A stretch of 64,000 nt of DNA from Deltaproteobacteria bacterium (GTDB lineage: Bacteria > Myxococcota_A > UBA796 > UBA2385). The number at the start of each line of letters is the position of its first letter. Within the stretch, counting starts at the first letter, position 1. Below the pieces are notes generated by a model. The model was not told where the DNA came from. It worked only from the letters and a program-made list of their open reading frames with translations, and did no database searches. Positions 43,308 through 51,353 of the stretch are shown in pieces. Location of the stretch: assembly GCA_018401435.1 (NCBI GenBank), contig JAGYJW010000001.1, positions 248,001 to 312,000 on the forward strand, in the 5' to 3' direction. The position numbers were made by a program, and so were the translations under genes.

Positions 43308-45650
43308 GTGCAGCGACTGAGCCAGGCCCTGGGTGCCGCCTTTGAGGGCCTGGGTCGCGGCGTGGTCCGGCGCCGGGGCCTGGCCTTGGCCCTTGTGCTG
43401 GCCACCACCGCCTTGATCCTCGGCCTCGCGGGCCTGCAGCTGAAGCGCGGCGGTCTGCCCCTGGATTTCACGCCCCAGGCCCTGTTCATGGACGCCGGGC
43501 CCGAGGTCGCACAGGTGCGGCAGGTCGCTGAGATCTTCGGCCGAGACGACAACGACATCGTCTTTCTGGTGCAAGGGCCCCTGGGCACTGATGCCGGGGT
43601 GGCCGCCCTGCGCGCCCTGCACGCGACCCTGGCCGAGCCAGCCCAGGTAGAGCGGGTCGAGAGCCTGATCACGGCCAGCACCGCGTCGGCGGGGGATGGC
43701 GCCCTGCAGGTGCAGCTGCCCTTTGAGGAGCTGCCGCCAGCAGCGGCCGTGGCGGCGGCAGTGGCCGATCCGGTGCTGCGGGGCCTGCTGATCTCGGCGG
43801 ACGGGGACACCACCGCCGTCCGCGCTCGAATCGACCGGAACATAGACCGGGTGGCCGATCTGGGGCCGGTTGTCTGGGACCTGGTGGCCCGTGCCGAGGC
43901 GGTCCCCCTGCCCGCGGGCATGCGGGTGCTGCCCACCGGCGTGCCCTATGTGCGCGCCGAAGTCGTGAAGCTGCTGTTGGACAGCCAGCTGACCTATGTG
44001 CCCGTGGTGGCCGCCTTCTTTGGCATCACCATCTGCCTGCTCTTCCGGCGCTTCTGGCTGGGCTTGGCCCCCCTGGTCTGTGTGCTGGTGGCCGATCTGT
44101 GGGCCATGGGCCTGCTGGTGGCCAGCGGCCAGGTCTTCAATGTGCTCAGCGTGCTGGCCCCCACCCTGGTGCTGGTGATCGGGGTGGCCGACGGCATCCA
44201 CATCACCGCCCGCTATGTCGAAGAGCTGGCTCGCGATGGCGATCGGGAGGCCGCCCTCGGGCGGGCCATGCGCGCCATGGTGCTCCCCTGCTTTCTCACC
44301 ACCTTCACCACCGCCGCGGGCTTTCTGAGCTTGCTCGTCGCCGATACGGCGGTGATGCGGGCCTTTGGGGTGCAGGCCTCCTTGGCCCTGGCCGTCACCT
44401 TCGTCGCGGTCGTGGTCGTCCTGCCCACCTTGTTGGCCTTCATCCCCATCCATCGGGTGGGGCGGCCGGAGAACACCCAGGCCCCCGCCGAGGCTCGGCT
44501 GCTGGCGGCGGTGGACGGCCTGGTGCGGCGGCGCAGCGGCGCCGTGCTGCTGGCCTGCGCGGCCCTGACGGCGGGCGCCTTGGCGCTGGGTGGGTCGGTG
44601 CGCACCAACTCGCGCCTGCTGGAGCTCTACAGCGAGGGCATGCCCACCTGGGAGGCCATCCACATCGCTGAAGATGAGCTGTCCGGCGTGATTCCCGTCT
44701 ATCTCTATGTCGAGACTGACGCGACCGACGGGCTGCTCGACCCGGCTGTGTTGGGGGCGATGGGGCGGGTGGAGCAGGCCTTGCGCGCCCAGGCGCCCGT
44801 GCTCTGGACCACCTCTCTGGCGTCCCAGGTGGAGCGCCTGCACGGCATCCTCACCGACCAGCCCGGGCTGCCGGACAGCCGCGAGGCCGTGGCCCAGGAG
44901 CTGCTGGTGGCCGAGATGGCCGGGCGGTCCATGCTGGATGGGATGATGGACGAGGATCGACGCCGCGGGCGCGTTCTCGTCTTGATGGCCGATGCCGGGG
45001 GCCAGGTCTACCTGCAGGTGCGCCGGGACATCGAGGCCGTGGCGCGGGCCGAGCTGGGCGGCATCCCGGGCCTGAGCTGGGCCCTGACCGGCGACGGCTT
45101 CCTGGCGGCCAGCGGCGTGGACCGGCTGATCGGCGACCTGCTGGGCAGCCTGGGGCTGGTCTTTGGGGTCATCTTCTTGATGTTCTGGGTCATGCTGCGG
45201 GACGCGAAGCTGGCCCTGGTGGCCCTGGTGCCCAACCTCGTGCCCCTGGCCTTCACCCTGGCCACCCTGGGCCTGATGGGTGCGGACCTCCAGACCAGCA
45301 ACATCGTGAGCTTCACCGTGGCGGTGGGTCTGGCGGTGGACGACACCATCCACTTCATCGCGCGCTACCAGGCCGAGCGGCGCCTGGGCAAGGAGGTCGA
45401 TGCCGCCATGAGCGCCACCTATGCCGGGGCGGGCCACGCCATCGTGCTCACCAGCGTGCTCCTGGTGGTCGGCTTCTCCGCCCTGGCCACCGATGTGCTC
45501 ACCAGCACCCGCCACTTCGGCATCCTCACCGGTGTGACCATGGCGGCGGCCTTGCTGGGTGACCTCTTCCTGCTGCCGGCCTTGCTGCACCGGGTGGATG
45601 GCGACAAGGGCCCTACTCCTCCTCGTCCTCTACATAGCCCAGCGCCTTGA
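43308..45650 (+). CDS. MMPL/RND-family transporter
   Basis: 780 residues from a GTG. Two repeats, each with a first helix, a large periplasmic loop and five more helices. The characteristic helix-4 segments are LAPTLVLVIGVADGIHITARY and VSFTVAVGLAVDDTIHFIARY, whose Asp residues carry protons. The family exports lipids or hydrophobic molecules. The pairing with the flippase-like gene resembles hopanoid HpnN/HpnL pairs, but no hopanoid synthesis gene is in view. The last 38 bases overlap the convergent sulfatase-like gene; the tail GPTPPRPLHSPAP looks unnatural and may reflect an indel near the true stop. Confidence 0.88.
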   Translation: MQRLSQALGAAFEGLGRGVVRRRGLALALVLATTALILGLAGLQLKRGGLPLDFTPQALFMDAGPEVAQVRQVAEIFGRDDNDIVFLVQGPLGTDAGVAALRALHATLAEPAQVERVESLITASTASAGDGALQVQLPFEELPPAAAVAAAVADPVLRGLLISADGDTTAVRARIDRNIDRVADLGPVVWDLVARAEAVPLPAGMRVLPTGVPYVRAEVVKLLLDSQLTYVPVVAAFFGITICLLFRRFWLGLAPLVCVLVADLWAMGLLVASGQVFNVLSVLAPTLVLVIGVADGIHITARYVEELARDGDREAALGRAMRAMVLPCFLTTFTTAAGFLSLLVADTAVMRAFGVQASLALAVTFVAVVVVLPTLLAFIPIHRVGRPENTQAPAEARLLAAVDGLVRRRSGAVLLACAALTAGALALGGSVRTNSRLLELYSEGMPTWEAIHIAEDELSGVIPVYLYVETDATDGLLDPAVLGAMGRVEQALRAQAPVLWTTSLASQVERLHGILTDQPGLPDSREAVAQELLVAEMAGRSMLDGMMDEDRRRGRVLVLMADAGGQVYLQVRRDIEAVARAELGGIPGLSWALTGDGFLAASGVDRLIGDLLGSLGLVFGVIFLMFWVMLRDAKLALVALVPNLVPLAFTLATLGLMGADLQTSNIVSFTVAVGLAVDDTIHFIARYQAERRLGKEVDAAMSATYAGAGHAIVLTSVLLVVGFSALATDVLTSTRHFGILTGVTMAAALLGDLFLLPALLHRVDGDKGPTPPRPLHSPAP

Positions 45651-46971
45651 GGGCGTCCTGCTCCTCCTTGTCGGGATCGTCGGCCTCGTCGTCATTCTCG
45701 TAGCCGCTATAGTCCCGGGTGGCCCGGTCGGCGGCCAGGGCGTCTACGGCGGCCCGCAGGGGCACCGGCGCGGCATCGGCTGGCTTGGGTGAGACCTCGG
45801 CCGGGTCATGGATCCGGTCGTAGAGCAGCCACTCGGGGCCGGCCTCCGTGGAGCGACGGACCAGGGTGTGGGCGGCATCTCGGGCGGCGAACTCCTTGCC
45901 GGCCGGGCCCACGGGGGAGCAGCTGATGGGGCCTTCGCGCTTGCAGTGGCTGCTCTCGCCGGTCAGCAGCGGGTGGCCGGGATGGGCGCGCAGGCTGCTG
46001 CCATCCAGGCCCTGGGGAAGGGGCAGGCCCAATACATCGTAGACGGTGGGCAGCACGTCCTGCAGGCCCACCAGGGCGTCCACCCGGGCGCCAGCCCCGG
46101 CGCCCTTCGGGTACTTGATGATGAGCGGCACGTGGAGCTGTTCGGCGGCGGCGGTGGTGCCGTGGTCGAACCACAGCTCGCGCTCGGTAAAGGACTCACC
46201 ATGGTCGGCGGTGAGCACGATGAGTGCGTCGTCGTAGCGCCCGCTCTCCTTCAGCCAGTCCAGGATGCGCCCCACCTGGCCGTCGGTGTGCTCCACCGCC
46301 CGCACATAGCGGGTGGCATAGAAGCTGGGGTCGGCCACCTCCCAGAGCGCCTGGTACTTGGGCAAATGCTCGGCCTGGGCCGGGTCGGCGGGCCACTCCC
46401 CCGGCGCGGGCTGATCTCCCCAGCTGTCCAGCGGCCCGTGGGGGTCATAGGTGTGCCACCACAAGAAGAGATCGCTGGTCCACCAGCTGTGGTCGTCGAT
46501 CCAACGCAACATGCGGTTGGTCGTGCGCTTGCCCATTCGACGGGGCATCGCGGGCTGGTCATAGTGGGTGAAGCCCTGGTCGAGGTTCAGGCGCCCCCGC
46601 AGCGTGAAGCCCGATACGAAGGCGGCGGTTCGATAGCCTCGTTCGGCCAGGCCCTCGGCCACGGTCTCGACCTCGTCCGGCAGGGCGCTGCCCCCGCGGA
46701 AGAGGTTCATGGTGACGCCATGGCTGGAAGGCGACAGCCCCGTGTGCAGGGTGCAGAAGGAGGGCCCGGTGACGCTGATCGGGGCCCAGGCCTGGGTGTA
46801 GGTCACGCCGTCGGCGGCCAGGCCGTCCATGCGAGGGGTTGCCGCCGGGCTTGTTGCCGACAAGGCGCCCACATGGTCCGCCCGCAGGGTGTCCACGGTG
46901 ATGAAGATGACGTCAGGCTGCTTGCAGGCGGCGAGGCCAGCGGCCAGGGTGAGGACCGGGAGGGGGCGCAT
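45613..46971 (-). CDS. Sulfatase-fold lipoprotein hydrolase without formylglycine motif
   Basis: 452 residues. Signal with lipobox LAAC (Cys16). Alkaline-phosphatase-superfamily landmarks: IFITVDTLRADHVG with metal-binding Asp27, AWAPISVTGPSFCTLHTGL, FLWWHTYDPHGP, VLTADHGESF and HVPLIIKYPKG. At the nucleophile position the sulfatase CxPSR motif reads T68-G-P-S71-F, so no formylglycine can form. A Thr nucleophile is typical of phosphotransferase/phosphodiesterase relatives. A very acidic C-terminus (NDDEADDPDKEEQDAL, DEEE) follows. Likely acts on phosphate or sulfate esters outside the cytoplasm. Confidence 0.85.
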   Translation of the reverse strand: MRPLPVLTLAAGLAACKQPDVIFITVDTLRADHVGALSATSPAATPRMDGLAADGVTYTQAWAPISVTGPSFCTLHTGLSPSSHGVTMNLFRGGSALPDEVETVAEGLAERGYRTAAFVSGFTLRGRLNLDQGFTHYDQPAMPRRMGKRTTNRMLRWIDDHSWWTSDLFLWWHTYDPHGPLDSWGDQPAPGEWPADPAQAEHLPKYQALWEVADPSFYATRYVRAVEHTDGQVGRILDWLKESGRYDDALIVLTADHGESFTERELWFDHGTTAAAEQLHVPLIIKYPKGAGAGARVDALVGLQDVLPTVYDVLGLPLPQGLDGSSLRAHPGHPLLTGESSHCKREGPISCSPVGPAGKEFAARDAAHTLVRRSTEAGPEWLLYDRIHDPAEVSPKPADAAPVPLRAAVDALAADRATRDYSGYENDDEADDPDKEEQDALKALGYVEDEEE

Positions 46972-46989
46972 TTCGCCCCCATATCAAGC

Positions 46990-48726
46990 TCAGATGCCCG
47001 AGCCGAAGATGACGTAGATGGCGCCGGCATCCGGGCCACCGGCGTCGTTGCCGGGTGCGCCGATCAGGAGGTCGTCCAGGCCGTCGTCGTTGGTATCGCC
47101 GAGGATGAGGGGGAGGGCCGCCCCGTCGCCAACTGCTTCGCCTACGAATAGAGCGTCCGAATCGGGAGCATCGTAGCTGCCGGCGAGGGGGCCATAGTAC
47201 AGGTGCACCTGGCCCGGCCCATCGCCGCTGGGCTGCATGGCGCCCAAGGCGATGTCGAGGTGCCCGTCTCCGTCGAGGTCGCCGGAGCCGGGCATGGCGA
47301 TGCCGAAGGCGTCGCCGGCTGTCTGGCCGGCGAAACGCACCTCGGCGTCGGCGGCGGAGCGGTTCGCAGTCACGGGGCCGTGCATGATGTAGGCGCGGCC
47401 GGTCAGCGTGCCGGTCATAGAACTGAAAGGTGCTCCCAGTAGTACGTCGTCGTAGCCGTCACCGTTGATATCCCCCGCAGAGTGGCAAGCGCCCATCCCG
47501 AAGAGATCGCCAGCTTGCTCTCCGGACACGCGGACCGCAGCATCAGCCAGCGGCTGGGTACCAAGTGTGTCTGACACTGGGACTAAGAACGCCGCTCCGG
47601 TGGTTGCGCCGCCTTCTTCCCACAGTGGTGCAGCGACGCATAGTTCATCAACCCCGTTGCCGTTCGTGTCCCCGGCTGACTGCATCCAGATGCCCGCCCA
47701 CGCATCATCGACGTGGAGTTGAGCATATGAACGAACCTCTACATCGACAACCGACTCCGTAAAGACGACTCCATCGACCAACGCGATTGTACTCGGAGCC
47801 CCCCGCGATGCGCTTGCAACCGCGAAGTCATGGACTCCGTCGCCGGACACATCGCCCAATGTCGCCGTTCGGACGTGCTCTGCGCTACTACCCCTCGCTG
47901 AGTCCCAGGTGACGATCAAATCGGCCGACGCTTCAGTCCTGTCGCGTTCAAGAGGCAACGCGAAGCCATGCACTGGGAACTTCGTCCCAGATACTAGCAG
48001 CATTGGCTCTCCGATCAGGCTGGTTCTCTCTACAACTGCGACATTGTCTCCGAACGATGCTCTTTCAGTTGATGCCCAGGTCACCGAGGCGGAGGACACG
48101 GCAGCCAACGTTGATCTGGTGGAACTGCTCTCTATGTCATCGAATACCACGACGCTGTCTGTAGTTCCGCCAGTCGTCGATACGACTGCGTCACTTCGCC
48201 CATCCCCGTTTATATCTCCCGCCCGAACTAGCCAAATGCCAAGTCCATCGGTTGCGCCAGCGCCGAGAGTCACACCGTCCGCGGTCCCCAGTCCGACGTT
48301 CCCCTGCAGCCTACAACCATCGAAGGGGTCAGCGTTGCAGTTGTTGTCAATGCCGTCGGCACAGACCTCAGTTTCCCCTGGGGATACAGTGGGGTCAGTA
48401 TCATCGCAATCGCCTGACTGGCTGGCGGTGGGCTCTGTCGCGGTGCATGACACGACCTCCTGGGCAGCCCCCCAGCCATCTCCATCCGAATCCACATACC
48501 GAACGGTAGCCACAATGTCGTCGTCGTCGTCGTCGACCAAACCATCGCAATCGTTGTCGATGCCGTCGCAGATCTCAGCCGCTGTCGGCGAGATGAGGGG
48601 ATCGGAGTCATTGCAATCGCCTTCGGCCTCGGACACTCCGTCCCCGTCGTTGTCTGTAAGCTCCGCAGTTCGGCTCTGGTGAAGGTCGCTATTGATTAGA
48701 CAAGAACAAAGCAAAAGGAAGATCAT
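46990..48726 (-). CDS. MopE-repeat and FG-GAP lipoprotein (AT-richer 5' half)
   Basis: 578 residues. Short lipoprotein signal MIFLLLCSC. Residues about 25-140 hold two MopE-type metal-binding units (GDCNDSDPLISPTAAEICDG, NDCDG and a second with GDCDDTDPTVSPGETEVCADG). Residues about 165-578 are FG-GAP repeats (GDINGDGRSDAVV, GDVSGDGVHDFAV, GDINGDGYDDVLLGAP, GDLDGDGHLDIALGA, GDTNDDGLDDLLIGAP). A beta-propeller on the cell surface is expected. The upstream part of the gene, about 47.56-48.72 kb, is visibly poorer in GC than its 3' part and its neighbours. Sixteen bases separate it from the next lipoprotein gene upstream. Confidence 0.86.
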   Translation of the reverse strand: MIFLLLCSCLINSDLHQSRTAELTDNDGDGVSEAEGDCNDSDPLISPTAAEICDGIDNDCDGLVDDDDDDIVATVRYVDSDGDGWGAAQEVVSCTATEPTASQSGDCDDTDPTVSPGETEVCADGIDNNCNADPFDGCRLQGNVGLGTADGVTLGAGATDGLGIWLVRAGDINGDGRSDAVVSTTGGTTDSVVVFDDIESSSTRSTLAAVSSASVTWASTERASFGDNVAVVERTSLIGEPMLLVSGTKFPVHGFALPLERDRTEASADLIVTWDSARGSSAEHVRTATLGDVSGDGVHDFAVASASRGAPSTIALVDGVVFTESVVDVEVRSYAQLHVDDAWAGIWMQSAGDTNGNGVDELCVAAPLWEEGGATTGAAFLVPVSDTLGTQPLADAAVRVSGEQAGDLFGMGACHSAGDINGDGYDDVLLGAPFSSMTGTLTGRAYIMHGPVTANRSAADAEVRFAGQTAGDAFGIAMPGSGDLDGDGHLDIALGAMQPSGDGPGQVHLYYGPLAGSYDAPDSDALFVGEAVGDGAALPLILGDTNDDGLDDLLIGAPGNDAGGPDAGAIYVIFGSGI

Positions 48727-48741
48727 CGGTCGCTCGGTGGA

Positions 48742-50358
48742 TTACCTGCACTGCTGCGAACGGGTAACAGTAGTGCTTGCACAGCTGAACCAGTCGACGC
48801 CACAGTTGGTGATATAGCTTGCGGATGATCCGCAACTCGCAACGGACCCCTGCCAGCCAAGTCCGACAGAGCAAGAGGGCCACCCGCTGCAGGTTCCGGT
48901 GGTAGTCCAGTACCGCGTCTGGCTCCCATCGCAGTTCCAGTCGTAGCTGCCATCCCCGCGGTTATTTGTGAACCAGCTGGTCTGGCCGGGGTTCGCGCTC
49001 GCGTTGGAGTCGTAGCAGTCCGTGTTGTATCGGCTGGTATAGTAGCCCGTCTGGGTGCAGAGGCACTGGCCGGTGGTCGTGCCGTAGCCGTCGCCGTCGT
49101 AGTCGTAGTAATAGGTGATGCAACCCGATGCGTTGGCCTCATCGGCCAGGCCGTCGCAGTCGTTGTCCACCCCGTCGCCGCAGGCTTCGGTGGCGGCCGG
49201 GCTGATGGCGGCGTTGCTGTCGTTGCAGTCGCCGTCGATCTCGGCGTAGCCGTCGCCGTCGTCGTCATACCAGGTGGTGCCTTCGTCTACGACCCCGTCG
49301 CAGTCGTTGTCGGCGCCATCGGGCACCTCGGTGGCACCCGGGAAGCTGGTGGCGTCGCCGTCGTCGCAGTCGCCGTCGCGTTCGGACCAGCCGTCGCCAT
49401 CGTCGTCGTAGCAGACCGTGGTCTCGTCTACGATCCCGTCGCAGTCGTTGTCTTCGCCGTCACAGACCTCGCGGGCGCCGGGGTAGGTGTCTTCGTTGTC
49501 GTCGTCGCAGTCGCCATCGACCTCGGTGTAGCCGTCGCCGTCATCGTCGTAGCCCTGGGTGCCTTCGTCTACGATCCCGTCGCAGTCGTCGTCGCGGGAG
49601 TTGTAGACCTCGGGGGCGGCGGGGTTGACGCTGGCGTCACCGTCGTTGCAGTCGCCCTGGTCCTCGGAGAAGCCGTCGCCGTCGTTGTCCACGGCGGTCA
49701 GGGCCTGCACCACGTAGATCATCGTGGCCGAGGCGTCGAAGCCCTCGGTGTCCACGGCGGTGAAGGTGAGGGTGTGGGTGCCCGCCTGCAGCGTTGCGTC
49801 GCAGCGGGCCACGCCGGTGCCGTCTGCGGTGGGCTCGCAGAAGACGCCGTCCAGATCGCTGCGGAAGCTCAGGCTGAGGTCGGCGGGGGCGTCGCGGGAG
49901 TCGAAGACGCTGGCGACGAATTCGAAGGCCTCCTCTTCCAGGCCGGTCTCGCCCACGATGGGCCGCTCGATGGTGATCTCGGGCGCTTCGGGGAGATCGT
50001 TGATCACCACCTGGATGCTGTCGATGCCGGATTCGCCCCGGGTGTCGGTCACCAGCAGGCTGATGTCGTGGTTGCCCGGCGTCAGGTTGGCGGTCTGGTA
50101 GCGGGCGAAGCCGTCCTCGACGATGAAGGGGCCCGAGAACTCGCCGTCCCGGGTGCTGGACCAGCGCAGGACGAGCTTGCTGCCCGCGTCCAGATCGTCG
50201 TCCACCACAGCCTCAAAGGCGATAGCCTGTCCCTCGTCGACGGTGGTGCCGTCCGGCGGGCTGATGATGCTGACCTCGGGGGGGTTGTTGTAGACGCCGA
50301 GGGACTGATCACCGGAGCAAGCAGCGAGGAGGAGCAGGGCGATGAGGGGGCTGCGCAT
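48742..50358 (-). CDS. MopE-repeat lipoprotein with Ig-like domains and Cys/Trp-rich C-terminus
   Basis: 538 residues. Lipobox LLAAC near residue 15. Two Ig/cadherin-like domains follow (PPEVSIISPPDGTTVDEGQ, then PEITIERPIVGETGLEE), then four to five MopE units with DNDCDGIVDE cores and YDDDGDGYxExDGDC spacers. The last 90 residues are distinct: SYDWNCDGSQTRYWTT, SCSVGLGWQGSVASCG and WFSCASTTVTRSQQCR, with about ten Cys. This end may be a disulfide-stabilised binding or sorting domain. The start at 50358 gives the signal peptide. Calcium binding by the Asp loops is likely from family knowledge. Confidence 0.87.
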   Translation of the reverse strand: MRSPLIALLLLAACSGDQSLGVYNNPPEVSIISPPDGTTVDEGQAIAFEAVVDDDLDAGSKLVLRWSSTRDGEFSGPFIVEDGFARYQTANLTPGNHDISLLVTDTRGESGIDSIQVVINDLPEAPEITIERPIVGETGLEEEAFEFVASVFDSRDAPADLSLSFRSDLDGVFCEPTADGTGVARCDATLQAGTHTLTFTAVDTEGFDASATMIYVVQALTAVDNDGDGFSEDQGDCNDGDASVNPAAPEVYNSRDDDCDGIVDEGTQGYDDDGDGYTEVDGDCDDDNEDTYPGAREVCDGEDNDCDGIVDETTVCYDDDGDGWSERDGDCDDGDATSFPGATEVPDGADNDCDGVVDEGTTWYDDDGDGYAEIDGDCNDSNAAISPAATEACGDGVDNDCDGLADEANASGCITYYYDYDGDGYGTTTGQCLCTQTGYYTSRYNTDCYDSNASANPGQTSWFTNNRGDGSYDWNCDGSQTRYWTTTGTCSGWPSCSVGLGWQGSVASCGSSASYITNCGVDWFSCASTTVTRSQQCR

Positions 50359-50513
50359 GGAGCGTCCTGTTCCGCGGGTGCGGGTGGCCGATGGGGCTGG
50401 AGCGGAGGTCGTCTCAGGATAACAGCGACACTGGCGGTCCGAAGCCCTTCTGACGGGGCTGGGCGCCAGAAGCACGGCCCCTCTCCAACACTTTTTGTCT
50501 CTGCGGAGCTCCC

Positions 50514-51353
50514 CTGCCCCTCGCCGCCTGCATTCAAATCAACGGAAGTTCCGATGTGGAGCGCAATCTCGCTGTGACTGAGGCCCTGGTGCGCCGGGCG
50601 GCGGCGGCGGGCGCGCGCCTGATCGCGACGCCCGAAGCGACCACCTATCTGGGGCCGCACGACCGCAAGATCGCGCTGGCAGAACCCATTGACGGCCCCA
50701 CCCACCAGCGCCTGGGCCGCCTGGCGGCGGAGCTGGGGGTGAGCCTGCTGGTGGGCAGCGTGGCGGAGCGCGCAGCGGATCGGGGGGGGGAGCCTGCCCG
50801 GCGCGCCCACAACACCAGCCTGCTCTTTGGGCCCCAGGGCCAGCTGTTGGCCCACTACCGCAAGCTCCACCTCTTTGATGTGGACCTGAGCGACCACGGG
50901 GGGGTGCGCTTTGCAGAGAGCGCCACCACGGCCCCCGGTGCGCCGCCCGACGACCTGGTGGTGGCCGATACGGAGCTGGGTCGTCTGGGCCTGAGCATCT
51001 GCTTCGACCTCCGCTTTCCCGAGCTCTACCGGGCCCTGGTCGATCGCGGGGCCACCCTGCTGGCGGTGCCCAGCGCCTTCACCCTGATGACGGGCAAGGA
51101 CCACTGGCATGTGCTGCTGCGGGCGCGGGCCATCGAGACCCAGTGCTGGGTGCTCGCGCCCGCCCAGTGGGGGACGCACGACGACAGAGGCCTGCGCCAG
51201 AGCTACGGTCACAGCTTGATTGTGGACCCCTGGGGCACGGTGGTGGCAGAGTGTGGAGATGGCGAGGGCTTCTGCATCGCCGACATCGATCCCGACCGGG
51301 TCGCCGCGGTTCGGCGTCGCGTTCCGATGGAAAATAACCGGCGTTTGTCCTGA
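50514..51353 (+). CDS. Carbon-nitrogen hydrolase (nitrilase family, Nit-like amidase)
   Basis: 279 residues if translated from a CTG at 50514, which has GGAG 5 bases upstream and restores the normal N-terminus PLAACIQINGSSDVERNLA. The next usual start, GTG 50556, would cut the first strand. The Glu-Lys-Cys triad is Glu41 (ATPEATTYL), Lys117 (HYRKLHLF) and Cys163 (ICFDLRFPELYR). The end QSYGHSLIVDPWGTVVAE and MENNRRLS is typical of the Nit1/Nit2 group, which includes deaminated-glutathione amidase. Substrate is inferred only at the level of amides of small acids. Confidence 0.9.
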   Translation: MPLAACIQINGSSDVERNLAVTEALVRRAAAAGARLIATPEATTYLGPHDRKIALAEPIDGPTHQRLGRLAAELGVSLLVGSVAERAADRGGEPARRAHNTSLLFGPQGQLLAHYRKLHLFDVDLSDHGGVRFAESATTAPGAPPDDLVVADTELGRLGLSICFDLRFPELYRALVDRGATLLAVPSAFTLMTGKDHWHVLLRARAIETQCWVLAPAQWGTHDDRGLRQSYGHSLIVDPWGTVVAECGDGEGFCIADIDPDRVAAVRRRVPMENNRRLS

